64,000 nt of DNA, from positions 2,852,001 to 2,916,000 of the forward strand of contig OZ241752.1 of assembly GCA_965201155.1 (NCBI GenBank), written 5' to 3'. The stretch comes from JANQOH01 sp965201155 (GTDB taxonomy: Bacteria > Pseudomonadota > Alphaproteobacteria > UBA7887). A program made the translations under genes and the position numbers. The notes under the pieces were generated by a model. That model ran no database searches and was not told where the DNA came from. It worked only from the letters and a program-made list of their open reading frames with translations. The number at the start of each line of letters is the position of its first letter. The first letter of the stretch is position 1. Shown piece after piece: positions 34,861-43,626 of the stretch.

Positions 34861-36182
34861 TGGCGCAGCGTTTGTCCATTGCCATAGTCGGCACCGGTCC
34901 GGCGGGGTTCTACGCCGCGCAGGCATTCCTGCGCCGCAACACGCCATGCGCCATCGACATGATCGACCGCCTGCCGACACCCTTTGGACTGGTGCGTGCG
35001 GGAGTCGCGCCGGATCATCAATCAACCAAGCAGATCACACGCCTTTTCGACAAGATCTTGCGTGACAAGGCCGTGCGCTTCGTCGGCAATGTGGAACTCG
35101 GTGCTGCTGTCAGTCTCGCCGATCTGACCCGACTCTATGATATCGTCATATTGGCTTTCGGCGCACAGGTCCCCCGCCGGCTGGGCATCCCTGGTGAAGA
35201 TCTCGTCGGGGTGGCGGACGCCACCCGCTTCGTCAATTGGTACAACGCAGTGCCCGGCGCGGACGACCTGTCCGCCCTGGTCGCTGCCAGGACTGCCGTC
35301 ATTGTCGGCAACGGCAATGTCGCTCTCGACATAGCGCGCCTGTTGGCCAAGACGGACCGCGAGCTTGGGGACAGCGACATCAACCCGAAAGCCGCTGCGG
35401 CAATTGCCGCAGCACCGCTGCAGGATATTGTCGTCGTCGGGCGCCGGGGGCCGCTGCAAGCCAGTTTCACTGCGCCGGAACTGAGCGAATTCGGGAAACT
35501 TGCAGAAGCGTCCGTTGTCGTCTCTGCATCCGACTTGCCGGACAATGCGGACAGCGTGGATAAAGCCGAACGGCCCAGGAAAGAAAAAATCCTGCGCCTG
35601 CTTCGCGCCTGTGCCGAGGGCGGAACACCCGAGGGCGCGCGGCCGGTGCGAATTCGATTTCTGTTCTGTGCATCACCGACCGAGATACTCGGGAACGGGC
35701 AGATGACTGGGGTTCGCCTCGTGCGCAATCGCCTGGAAGACGCGCGCGCAGTCGCTACCGGCGAGACCTTCGATATACCGGCCGAACTCATGGTCTCGGC
35801 CATCGGCTATCGCGTGGCGGCAGATATTGCGGGCCTCCCCGTCGATGAACGGCGTGGTATTGTCGCCAATTCTGATGGTCGCGTCGCACCCGGCGTCTAT
35901 GTCGTGGGGTGGGCGCGGCGTGGCCCCCGGGGCGTGATCGGGACCAATCGCAACGATGCGCGCTCCGTGGTCGAGCGAATCCTCGCCGACGAAATCACAC
36001 CCGGCAAGCCGGGGCCGCAGGGCCTTGATGCGCTGCTGGCGGCCAATGCCATGCGACCGGTGGACTATGAAGGATGGCGGCATATCGACGCCGCCGAAAT
36101 CGCTGCTGCCAACGGGGCCGGCGCGCGTCCTAGGATCAAGTTCACCCGCCTCGCCGACATGCTGGCCGCCGCCGGAGATTGA
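34860..36182 (+). CDS. Ferredoxin--NADP(+) reductase-like flavoprotein (adrenodoxin-reductase type)
   Basis: A 440-aa two-dinucleotide flavoprotein. The FAD site is IAIVGTGPAGFYAAQ, then the diagnostic RLPTPFGLVRAGVAPDH. The NADP site is VIVGNGNVALDIARLL, and the FAD-contact end is GVYVVGWARRGPRGVIGTNRNDA. These are the hallmarks of the mitochondrial-type/FprA ferredoxin reductases. It moves electrons between NADPH and ferredoxin, which the IspH cluster and radical SAM enzymes need. ATG at 34860; a 47-codon upstream extension is rejected. Confidence 0.88.
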   Translation: MAQRLSIAIVGTGPAGFYAAQAFLRRNTPCAIDMIDRLPTPFGLVRAGVAPDHQSTKQITRLFDKILRDKAVRFVGNVELGAAVSLADLTRLYDIVILAFGAQVPRRLGIPGEDLVGVADATRFVNWYNAVPGADDLSALVAARTAVIVGNGNVALDIARLLAKTDRELGDSDINPKAAAAIAAAPLQDIVVVGRRGPLQASFTAPELSEFGKLAEASVVVSASDLPDNADSVDKAERPRKEKILRLLRACAEGGTPEGARPVRIRFLFCASPTEILGNGQMTGVRLVRNRLEDARAVATGETFDIPAELMVSAIGYRVAADIAGLPVDERRGIVANSDGRVAPGVYVVGWARRGPRGVIGTNRNDARSVVERILADEITPGKPGPQGLDALLAANAMRPVDYEGWRHIDAAEIAAANGAGARPRIKFTRLADMLAAAGD

Positions 36183-36257
36183 CGGCGGCCCCACCGTCAG
36201 GCTACCAAGTAAAGCAACAACCTGCGATCCTGCGCAGCTTTGACAAGGCGCGGTTTC

Positions 36258-38189
36258 ATGGCACCTCCAATCGCGAGCGAAACGCCGCTTCTCGACCGGA
36301 TTAACGAGCCTGAGGATATAAGAACACTCAAGCCGTCCGATTTGCGGGCACTCGCGGAAGAAGTGCGGCGCGAACTGATTGAGGTGGTCTCGCGCACCGG
36401 TGGCCATCTCGGCGCCGGACTGGGGGTTGTCGAACTTACCGTGGCACTGCACCATCTGTTCGACACTCCGCGTGACCGGTTGATCTGGGATGTCAGCCAC
36501 CAGGCCTATCCGCACAAGATTCTCACCGGACGGCGGGAGCAAATGCGTACCGTTCGCCAAGGCGGTGGCCTCTCCGGCTTCACCCGCCGCGCGGAAAGTC
36601 CCTACGACCCCTTCGGCGCGGCGCACGCCTCGACATCCATTTCGGCCGGTCTCGGCATGGCGGTCGCACGCGACCTCGCAGGCGGTAACAATAATATCAT
36701 CTGCGTCATCGGCGACGGCTCCATGAGCGCCGGCATGGCCTATGAGGGTATGAACAATGCCGGGACGCTGGAGAGCCGGCTGATCGTTGTGCTGAATGAC
36801 AACGATATGTCCATAGCGCCTCCGGTCGGCGCCATGAGCGCATATCTCTCGCGGCTCATCTCGTCGCACAGCTACCGCAATTTGCGTCACGTCGCGGCGC
36901 AAGTCGCGCGCAAGTTTCCCAGGCCCATGGCCCAAATGCTGATACGGGCGGAGGGATATGCCCGCGGCCTCGTTACCGGCGGTACATTGTTCGAGGAACT
37001 GGGGTTCTATTATGTGGGCCCCATCGACGGCCACAATATCGATCATCTCCTGCCGGTGCTGCGCAACGTGCGCGACGCCCGGCGCGGCGGCCCCGTGCTT
37101 GTGCATGTGGTCACCGAGAAGGGCCATGGATACGCACCGGCCGTCAAGTCGGCCGACAAATTTCACGGCGTCTCGAAATTCGACGTCGTCACCGGTACGT
37201 CAACCGCAAAGAAAAAGGCTGGCCCTCCGAGCTACACGTCAGTGTTCGCCAAAGCCCTGATTGCAGAAGCGCGCCGCGACGACCGCATCATCGGCATCAC
37301 GGCGGCCATGCCGTCGGGCACCGGTATCGACAAGCTGGCCGAAATCTTCCCTGAACGGGTGTTCGATGTTGGCCTCGCGGAACAGCACGCCGTAACTTTC
37401 GCTGCCGGGCTGGCAGCCGAAGGCTATCGCCCGTTCGCCGCCATCTATTCCACCTTCCTCCAACGCGCATACGACCAGGTGGTGCACGACGTTGCGATCC
37501 AGCGCCTGCCCGTGCGCTTTGCCATCGACCGTGCCGGCCTCGTCGGAGCTGACGGCCCTACCCACGCCGGCTCGTTCGATGTGAGCTTTCTGGCGAACCT
37601 GCCGGATTTCATCGTCATGGCCGCCGCCGACGAGGCGGAACTCATGCATATGGTCGCGACTGCAGCGCGCATCGACGACCGGCCGTGCGCCTTTCGTTAC
37701 CCGCGCGGCGAAGGGGTGGGTGTCGCCTTGCCCGAACAAGGCACAGCGCTGGAAATCGGCAAGGGCCGCATCCTTCGGGAAGGCGGTGCCGTCGCTATTC
37801 TTTCTTTCGGTGCGCGGCTGGCGGAAGCCCTCAAGGCCGCCGATGCGCTGGCCGCCCGCGGGCTGTCTGCTACCGTCGCCGACGCCCGGTTCGCCAAGCC
37901 GTTGGATACCGACCTGATCCTGCGGCTCGCTGCCGGGCACGAAGTGCTGATCACTGTTGAAGAAGGCGCTGCGGGGGGGTTTTCCGCCCATGTGATGACC
38001 GCACTGGCGCGTGCCGGAGCGTTCGACCAGGGACTGAAATTCCGCCCACTGACGCTGCCTGACAGCTTTATCGCACAGGACACACCGGCGCGGATGTACG
38101 AAACCGCGGGCTTGGTTGCATCCGACATCACAGCCGCCGCTCTCGCCGCGCTGGGCCGCACGGAAACCATAGCGGCCACTCCGGCTTGA
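36258..38189 (+). CDS. dxs: 1-deoxy-D-xylulose-5-phosphate synthase
   Basis: A ThDP enzyme (643 aa) that condenses pyruvate and glyceraldehyde 3-phosphate in the first MEP-pathway step. Visible: SHQAYPHKILTGRR, the ThDP/Mg motif GDGSMSAGMAYEGMNNAG, ending in VLNDNDMSIAPPVGA, GPIDGHNI, VGLAEQHAVTFAAGLA with catalytic Glu, and DRAGLVGADGPTHAG. The ATG at 36258 has an AAGGCG site 8 bases upstream, so the TTG six codons earlier is rejected. Length is normal. Confidence 0.95.
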   Translation: MAPPIASETPLLDRINEPEDIRTLKPSDLRALAEEVRRELIEVVSRTGGHLGAGLGVVELTVALHHLFDTPRDRLIWDVSHQAYPHKILTGRREQMRTVRQGGGLSGFTRRAESPYDPFGAAHASTSISAGLGMAVARDLAGGNNNIICVIGDGSMSAGMAYEGMNNAGTLESRLIVVLNDNDMSIAPPVGAMSAYLSRLISSHSYRNLRHVAAQVARKFPRPMAQMLIRAEGYARGLVTGGTLFEELGFYYVGPIDGHNIDHLLPVLRNVRDARRGGPVLVHVVTEKGHGYAPAVKSADKFHGVSKFDVVTGTSTAKKKAGPPSYTSVFAKALIAEARRDDRIIGITAAMPSGTGIDKLAEIFPERVFDVGLAEQHAVTFAAGLAAEGYRPFAAIYSTFLQRAYDQVVHDVAIQRLPVRFAIDRAGLVGADGPTHAGSFDVSFLANLPDFIVMAAADEAELMHMVATAARIDDRPCAFRYPRGEGVGVALPEQGTALEIGKGRILREGGAVAILSFGARLAEALKAADALAARGLSATVADARFAKPLDTDLILRLAAGHEVLITVEEGAAGGFSAHVMTALARAGAFDQGLKFRPLTLPDSFIAQDTPARMYETAGLVASDITAAALAALGRTETIAATPA

Positions 38190-38193
38190 ACCG

Positions 38194-38212
38194 CTCCTGC
38201 GGCGCGCAGGAG
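38194..38212 (+). terminator. Perfect hairpin after dxs
   Basis: CTCCTGCG-GCG-CGCAGGAG forms an 8-bp perfect stem five bases after the dxs stop codon. It is not followed by a T-run, so it may slow or stabilise the 3' end rather than terminate by itself. It lies in the 149-bp gap between convergent dxs and the UbiD-like gene. Confidence 0.4.
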
Positions 38213-38226
38213 TTGCAAAACCCAAA

Positions 38227-38313
38227 ATGTTCTGATATTGTTCTGATACGCACAGAACCGTTGTGCGCTCACCTTGAAACACGGGTAATCCCGGCACGTC
38301 CCGGCAAATCCCA
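38227..38313 (+). repeat. Dispersed intergenic repeat, copy B
   Basis: Sits between two convergent gene ends. ATGTTCTGATATTGTTC begins at 38227, CCTTGAAACACGGG follows, and TCCC units begin at 38289, 38299 and 38309, exactly 10 bp apart. The triplet is flanked by direct repeats CTTGAAAC at 38273-38280 and 38314-38321. The layout and distance (60 bp from the ATGTTCTG box to the triplet) match copy A (62 bp). Confidence 0.55.
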
Positions 38314-38338
38314 CTTGAAACGTATTTTACGCCTCGAA

Positions 38339-39736
38339 TCAGGCAGGGGACCGGATTTCCGGCGCGACATGGTTCAACCCGTCCAGGGACATGGACTTGA
38401 CCGCCGCCCGGTCATGCACCGCTTCGAAAGGAAAACGCCGCGTGGCATCAAACCCTGCCTTCGCGCCCAGATAATCGGGAAAACTGGGATTCAATCCATG
38501 CCCGAAGGTTCGGTCGATCACCAGAATGCCGGTTGCCGGATCAAGCCGGGTCGCCATCGCCCATTCCACATCGCTCGCGTTACGAATATCCACATCATCA
38601 TCCACCACTGTGACCATCTTCAGCGGCGGAAAAGCTGCGAACGCGGCCAGCAGCGCCTGCTTGGACCAACCTGCCCGGCTCTGCGTGATTTGCACCACGG
38701 CATGATAAAATCCGCATCCGCCATGCGTGAAATACACATCACGCACACCCGGAACCTGACGCTGGACAAGCGCCAATACATTGGCTTCGCCCAGCAGGCC
38801 CACCGAATTGAACACTTCGGCGCCCGAAAGAATGGTGTGAAACACCGGCGCCCCACGATGGTGAATAGCGCGCACGTGAACCAGCGGGCGCAAGTCACGA
38901 TTGGCGTAATATCCGGTCACCTCCGCAAACGGACCTTCCGGCGCATACTCACCGGGAATCATTTCACACTCGAGTGCCACCATGGCGTGGGCGATCATTT
39001 CAACCCCGAGTTCGGGCCCCGCCACCAGCATGGCCGGTGCGCCATGAAATTCGCTTGCTATACCGAGTTCGTCGGTATCCGCCGGCGCTGCCTCGGCAGG
39101 GGCGGCAGCGGCGAAGTGAAAACCCGGCCCAACCCCGACATTGATCGTAAGAGGCAGGGATTCGTTACGCGCCGCCGCCTTTTCCAGATAAAGCTCCAGA
39201 TGGCGCCCGGCATCGATGTTCACCACCAGCGTATTGCGGTTCTTCACCATGAACCGCTGAATCGAAGCATTGCGAACGCCGGTCTCCGGGTCTTTCGCAA
39301 TCACAACGCCGGCATCGAAATAGGGGCCGCCATCGTTGAGCGCGTGCGTGGGAATGGCAAGCCGCCGAAGGTCCACCTGCTCCTGGCGGCATTCCAGCAC
39401 CGGACCGTCCGCGACGACCTTCGGCGCCATGGGGCGCCGCTGCCAATCGGCAATGCACCGGGAGACATATTGAGGCAGTTCGCGCACCGGCTTGCGCAAG
39501 AGTGCGCCCAGAAGCTCGCGCGACCAGTACAGGCCGGTAAGGACCGGCTGGTCATGGCCGCGCACCCGTTCGAACAACACCGCCCGCGGGCCTCCCTCGA
39601 ACCGCGCCGCGATACCAGCCAGATCGTGCATGGGATGTACCGGCGCCTTCACCCGCACCAAACGTCCCATCGAATCGAGATCGTCGATGATTCTGCCGAG
39701 ATCGTGCAAATGGTCCGGCATACGTTCTTTCGTCAT
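38339..39736 (-). CDS. UbiD-family decarboxylase
   Basis: A 465-aa protein of the prenylated-FMN-dependent decarboxylase family. Family stretches include NDGGPYFDAGVVIAKDPETG, NASIQRFMVKN, PLTINVGVGPGFHFAAAAP, EFHGAPA, ECEMIPGEYAPEGPFAEVTGYY (catalytic E-R-E region) and VVDDDVDIRNASDVEWAMAT. The start at 39736 has a GTGGAG site 8 bases upstream, so the 69-codon longer reading is rejected. It could act in ubiquinone synthesis or decarboxylate an aromatic acid; no ubiX partner is in the window. Confidence 0.88.
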   Translation of the reverse strand: MTKERMPDHLHDLGRIIDDLDSMGRLVRVKAPVHPMHDLAGIAARFEGGPRAVLFERVRGHDQPVLTGLYWSRELLGALLRKPVRELPQYVSRCIADWQRRPMAPKVVADGPVLECRQEQVDLRRLAIPTHALNDGGPYFDAGVVIAKDPETGVRNASIQRFMVKNRNTLVVNIDAGRHLELYLEKAAARNESLPLTINVGVGPGFHFAAAAPAEAAPADTDELGIASEFHGAPAMLVAGPELGVEMIAHAMVALECEMIPGEYAPEGPFAEVTGYYANRDLRPLVHVRAIHHRGAPVFHTILSGAEVFNSVGLLGEANVLALVQRQVPGVRDVYFTHGGCGFYHAVVQITQSRAGWSKQALLAAFAAFPPLKMVTVVDDDVDIRNASDVEWAMATRLDPATGILVIDRTFGHGLNPSFPDYLGAKAGFDATRRFPFEAVHDRAAVKSMSLDGLNHVAPEIRSPA

Positions 39737-39932
39737 CGGCAACACTCCACAATTCAGGCCGTCAACGAGCCGCATGGGCTGCGCATCGTATGTCTCCCGC
39801 CCCGTTTCCGCCAGCACGCGGCCTGGAACGGCGAATAATTGATCTGGCAGGACAGACAAGGTATGCTGCTGCCCACGGGCTCGCGGGCGCCATCTCAGGC
39901 GCCCGCTTACCGGCCGCAACAGGGTTCTGGCA

Positions 39933-40373
39933 ATGAAACACATGGGGCGCCTGGCCGCGGGAGTGCTCCTCGCAACCGCTGTCTTCGCGAGTCAGGCGGC
40001 AGCCGATATCGAAACGGGCCGCGCCCTGTTTCTTGAGCACTGTATGAGGTGTCACGGGGTGCTCGGAACAGACCCGGAAAGCTGGTCGCCGCACGCCTTG
40101 CTGACCCCCGCTGTCGTTCTGCCGCAAGGGCCGAGACTGAGCGACATCTACGGACGCCCGGCGGGAATTATCGATACCTTTGGCTATTCCAGGTCATTCC
40201 TCGCCGCGCTCGATAACCCTTGGATATGGGACGAAGACACGCTCGACGGTTGGATCACCAACTCCCAGCAGTTCATCACCGGCACAACAATGTATGTGCA
40301 GGTTGCTGAAGAGGCGGCGCGCACGGAAATCATTTCCTATTTGAGACACTTTGCGCCCTACATCCCGGAATAA
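39933..40373 (+). CDS. Periplasmic class I cytochrome c
   Basis: A 146-aa secreted protein. A signal peptide (LAAGVLLATAVFASQAAA) is followed by the heme-binding CMRCH at residues 37-41. A Met in GTTMYV is the likely sixth ligand. The core is longer than simple c-type cytochromes because of an insert around residues 48-80. No partner oxidoreductase is adjacent, so the redox partner is unknown. It is followed 37 bases later by the Rid gene. Confidence 0.8.
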   Translation: MKHMGRLAAGVLLATAVFASQAAADIETGRALFLEHCMRCHGVLGTDPESWSPHALLTPAVVLPQGPRLSDIYGRPAGIIDTFGYSRSFLAALDNPWIWDEDTLDGWITNSQQFITGTTMYVQVAEEAARTEIISYLRHFAPYIPE

Positions 40374-40410
40374 TCCGGTACGAACGGCAGGACACAATAC
40401 GAGCGGTGGC

Positions 40411-40794
40411 ATGGCAATCGAACGTTTCATGGTGCCCGGGCAAGCGGAACCGATCAGCCACTATTGCCACGCGACTCGCGCCGGTAACCGTGTGTGGCTA
40501 TCGGGCACGGTTGGTGTAGCCTCCGACGGATCCGTTCCGAACGACACTGTCGAGCAGTTTCGCATCGCGCTGGCAAATCTCGACGCGGCGTTGCGGGCTG
40601 CCGGCGCCGCCCCGGGACACATCGTCAAGGTCACACTGTTCCTCACCGACATCGCGGACCGCGCACGAATTAACCCATTGCGTCAGGAGTATTTCGGTCC
40701 ACACCGCCCCGCCTCGACCCTGGTCGAAGTTACCGCACTGGTCATGCCGGCACTGAAGGTGGAAATCGAGGCGGAAGCAGTCATCGACGGCTGA
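40411..40794 (+). CDS. RidA/YjgF-family protein lacking the catalytic Arg
   Basis: A 127-aa protein of the YjgF/Rid superfamily (VWLSGTVGVASDGSVPNDTVEQF, LANLDAALRAAGAAPGHIVKVT, HRPASTLVEVTAL, PALKVEIEAEAVID). In true RidA imine deaminases an Arg sits in the motif PxRSxVEV; here it is PASTLVEV, with Ser in that place. It thus resembles Rid subgroups with no deaminase activity. ATG at 40411 was chosen because it gives the normal N-terminus. Confidence 0.8.
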   Translation: MAIERFMVPGQAEPISHYCHATRAGNRVWLSGTVGVASDGSVPNDTVEQFRIALANLDAALRAAGAAPGHIVKVTLFLTDIADRARINPLRQEYFGPHRPASTLVEVTALVMPALKVEIEAEAVIDG

Positions 40795-40820
40795 GCTGCG
40801 ATGGATTTGGAGTAGTGACA

Positions 40821-41555
40821 ATGAACGGACCCTTGACCCGCGGTTTGGCGACCGTCGGCGGCTTGCTCTTGTGCGCGGCTATCCCTGCCCAGGCCCAGAC
40901 ACTCGAAGAAGCGCGCCGCGTCGCTGACGAAGGCCGTTTCCTCGAAGCTGCCGATATGGGGGAAGCGCTGGACACGTCGGAAGGGCAGGCCCTCGCAGCG
41001 TATGCGCTGGCAATCTACGGTTTCCATGTGGCTGCTGAAGCCGACCAGAACGCACTCTATCAACGCGCAATGAAAGCGGCCGACCGTGCTGTCAAACTCG
41101 ACGCCGAAAATGCCGATGCCTGGTTGCAAAGTTCGCACGCGATGGGGCGCTACGCGCAGGCGATCGGCCCACTCGACGCCTTCGCCCAGGGTTTCGCCAA
41201 ACGCACGCGCACGGCAATCGACAACGCGCTGGCTCTCGAGCCGAATATGGGGTTGGCGCATCTGGCGCTCGCCGGCTGGCACGCGGAAATCGTTGCTGCC
41301 GGAATGATGGCCCGCCTGCTCTACGATGCGGACGAGGATGTCTCCCGCGAGCACTGCGATACCGCCCGCCGGCTGGAGCCATCCTTCAAGATCGTGCATC
41401 TCGATTGCGCCGAATATATTCGAATAATGGGCGGTACGGATGAGGAAGTTCGCGCCTTGTTGGAAGAGGCCATTTCACTGCCGGCCGAGACAGCCTATGC
41501 GCAACTGCTCGACGCGAGAGCCAGAGAAGCGTTGGACGCGCTCAACGACCGCTGA
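40821..41555 (+). CDS. Secreted TPR-like protein of unknown function
   Basis: A 244-aa exported protein. The signal peptide (GGLLLCAAIPAQAQ) is cleaved near residue 25. The rest is helical, with TPR-like pairs such as KAADRAVKLDAENADAWLQSSHAMGRYAQ and AIDNALALEPNMGLAHLALAGWHAEIV. The ATG at 40821 follows a GGAG site. A second, broken copy follows directly (41619-42342), and a TonB/ExbBD module lies beyond it on the other strand, so it may act in the periplasm with that transport machine. Confidence 0.65.
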   Translation: MNGPLTRGLATVGGLLLCAAIPAQAQTLEEARRVADEGRFLEAADMGEALDTSEGQALAAYALAIYGFHVAAEADQNALYQRAMKAADRAVKLDAENADAWLQSSHAMGRYAQAIGPLDAFAQGFAKRTRTAIDNALALEPNMGLAHLALAGWHAEIVAAGMMARLLYDADEDVSREHCDTARRLEPSFKIVHLDCAEYIRIMGGTDEEVRALLEEAISLPAETAYAQLLDARAREALDALNDR

Positions 41556-41618
41556 CCCGACGGGGAAATGACGAAACGCCCAAAGCAACCCACGCGACAC
41601 GGCGAAAGGAAGACATAT

Positions 41619-42342
41619 ATGCGTATACGAGCGGCGTTGGGCGCCGCGGCAATCCTCGGCTTCCTGACGGTGGCCTTCGGGTCGGCGTTCGCGTAAACGC
41701 TGGAGGAAGCGGAACGCGCGGCCAGCGAAGGCCGCTTCCTGGAGGCCTGCGTGACGGGGACCTCCGATGGTTTGGCTCTTGCCGCCAAATCACTCACGGT
41801 TTACGGATACTACCTTGCCCCTGACGCCGAGAAAAAGCTGCTTTACGAACGAGCGGTGGCAGCGTCGGAGCGCGTCGTCAAACTGGCCCCCCGCAGTGCA
41901 GAAGCGCATTTGCGCTCCGCGCACTCCATGGGCCGGTACGCGCAATTGGTCGGGTTGATCGAAGCGCTTTCCGAAGTTCTGGCGGTGCGCACCCGCGACG
42001 CAATCGAGGCCACGCTCGCGCTCGGTCCGGAGTTCCCGGACGCTCATCTGGCGCTTGCCGGATGGAACGCGGAAATCGTCGCGGCGTCAGGACTGTTGGT
42101 TCCCTTCTGTTTGGCGTGTCGAAAGAGGAGGCAATTGTCCATTTCGAACGGGCATTCGAACTGGCCCCGCGATCAAAACCGTCAGTTATCACTATGGCAT
42201 TAACTTGCTCCGAACGGACGACTCCGAAGAACAGGCCCGCGAGCTCCTGAATCGGGCCGTGATCTGGCCCGCTGAAGACGCTTGCGAAAAACTGCTGGAT
42301 ATCGACATGAAAAAGGTTCTTGCATCTCTCGACGACGGCTGA
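41619..42342 (+). pseudogene. Decayed tandem copy of the TPR-like gene
   Basis: The reading begins with a signal peptide at ATG 41619, then meets TAA at 41694-41696 exactly where the intact copy has AQTLEEA (here stop, then TLEEAERAASEGRFLEA). It then carries on in frame as ALAAKSLTVYGYYLAP and AIEATLALGPEFPDAHLALAGWNAEIVAA. Near 42080 it moves to the next frame (LFGVSKEEAIVHFERAFELAP), and near 42170 to the third frame (KTVSYHYGINLLRTDD to the end at 42342). A four-codon deletion is also present near the start. One stop plus two frameshifts make a real pseudogene more likely than a single sequencing error. Confidence 0.85.
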
Positions 42343-42361
42343 CCGCCACACAGAAGGTGCG

Positions 42362-43225
42362 CTACCGGAGAACGTAGATAACGCGGATGTCGAATTCCAC
42401 AGGCTCGGCCCCCATACCGGATTGGAATGCGGGAAACGGAGCAGAGCGTTCGACCGCGCGAACTGCGGCACGAACCAGCCGCGACGAGGCCAGGGACTCA
42501 TCCAGGATACGCACCGACAGCAATTGACCTGCCGGACCCACCTTCAGCCGAACAGGCACCACGCCTTCCTCCCGCCGTTCCATGGAACGGCGGGGATAGC
42601 TGCGCGCGGCGTTGCGATTGATCTTTCTGAACAAGCCTTCGCCATATTGATCAATCGATGCCTGGTCGCGCGCCGGCGCAGCGGGGCGTGGCGGCGCGGC
42701 AGGCGGGGCCGTCCTCCGCTGCGTGGTGCGCACCTGGGGCCGCGGCGGTGGCGTCTGTACCACTTGTTGCGGGGGCGCCTGCGGCGGCGGCGTTACTGTT
42801 TGCGGACGCGGCGGTCTCGGTTTTCGGCGCGGCCTTTGCACTTCGGAGAACAAACGCTCTGATACGTCCTCAACCACCTCGGGTTCAGGCTCCGGCTCGG
42901 GTTCCGGCAGCGGCTCAGGCAAAGGCTCTTCCAGCGGTGGCTCAGGCAGGGGTGGGGTCTCGGGAAGGTCCGGAATATCGGGCTCTGGCGGCTCCTCAAT
43001 GGCTTCCGGCGGCGGTTCGTCAATTGTCTGCTCAACCACTGGTGTTGTCGGCCCCGGCTCCGAGGGCGTGTTATCCAGTGATGCGAGTTCCAGGTTCAGG
43101 ACTGGCGGCGGCGTATCGTCCTTTTCCGTCGGCGATGGAACAAACGCCGCCAATGCGCCGCCATGAAGCACTGCGGCGGCTGCGAGGCAGACCGTGAAAT
43201 CCGGCCCGGTGACGCGTTTGGTCAC
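42362..43225 (-). CDS. tonB: TonB-family energy transducer
   Basis: A 287-aa inner-membrane protein that spans the periplasm and passes proton-motive energy to outer-membrane receptors. It has an N-terminal anchor (FTVCLAAAAVLHGGALAAF), a long Pro/Glu-rich region (about residues 30-190, with PEPLPEPEPEPEP) and a C-terminal TonB fold (EGVVPVRLKVGPAGQLLSVRIL, ERSAPFPAFQSG, VIYVLR). The ATG overlaps the stop of the upstream exbD gene (ATGA). No TonB-dependent receptor gene is in the window. Confidence 0.88.
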   Translation of the reverse strand: MTKRVTGPDFTVCLAAAAVLHGGALAAFVPSPTEKDDTPPPVLNLELASLDNTPSEPGPTTPVVEQTIDEPPPEAIEEPPEPDIPDLPETPPLPEPPLEEPLPEPLPEPEPEPEPEVVEDVSERLFSEVQRPRRKPRPPRPQTVTPPPQAPPQQVVQTPPPRPQVRTTQRRTAPPAAPPRPAAPARDQASIDQYGEGLFRKINRNAARSYPRRSMERREEGVVPVRLKVGPAGQLLSVRILDESLASSRLVRAAVRAVERSAPFPAFQSGMGAEPVEFDIRVIYVLR

Positions 43226-43620
43226 TGGCTTTCCGTCGCCAGGCCAACCCGTTTGAAACCCGCGGCCCGAGCCTGACGCAGGACCGCTGTCGCATCGGCA
43301 GTGGTAGCCTCGGCATCGGCCTTGATGAGAAGGGTTGCATCCTGCCGCTCGGCCCGAGCTGCCGCGAGGGCCGTCTCCAGCGACGCCAGCCCGATGGGCT
43401 GGTTGTTCAATGCAACGCGGCCATCGCCGGAGATGAGGATTACAATCGGCTCCGTCGGCGGTGCGCGCTCCTGGTCCGACTCCGGCAAGGTCACATCAAA
43501 CGCGTCCGGCTTGACGAGCGTGCTCGACAGCATGAAGAAGATCAACAGCAAGAACACAATATTGATCAATGGCACCAGATTGATGGCTTCCCGCAGCGGG
43601 CGGCGGGGTTCGAATTGCAT
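43222..43620 (-). CDS. exbD: ExbD/TolR-family biopolymer transport protein (second copy)
   Basis: A 132-aa single-span protein. The N-terminal segment NLVPLINIVFLLLIFFMLSS carries N rather than D at the start of the usual D-x-x-F channel motif (INIVFLLLIFFM); the equivalent in the next gene is LIDVVFLLLVFFM with the proton-conducting Asp. So this copy seems to lack the key Asp. A periplasmic domain follows. It is coupled to tonB by a 4-base overlap. Confidence 0.82.
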   Translation of the reverse strand: MQFEPRRPLREAINLVPLINIVFLLLIFFMLSSTLVKPDAFDVTLPESDQERAPPTEPIVILISGDGRVALNNQPIGLASLETALAAARAERQDATLLIKADAEATTADATAVLRQARAAGFKRVGLATESQ

Positions 43621-43626
43621 GGCAGC

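Noticed and set aside
38229..38243. Stand-alone SOS (LexA) operator
   Set aside because: The GTTC-N7-GTTC pattern is perfect but sits between two gene ends and is part of the dispersed repeat, so I do not annotate it as a functional SOS box.
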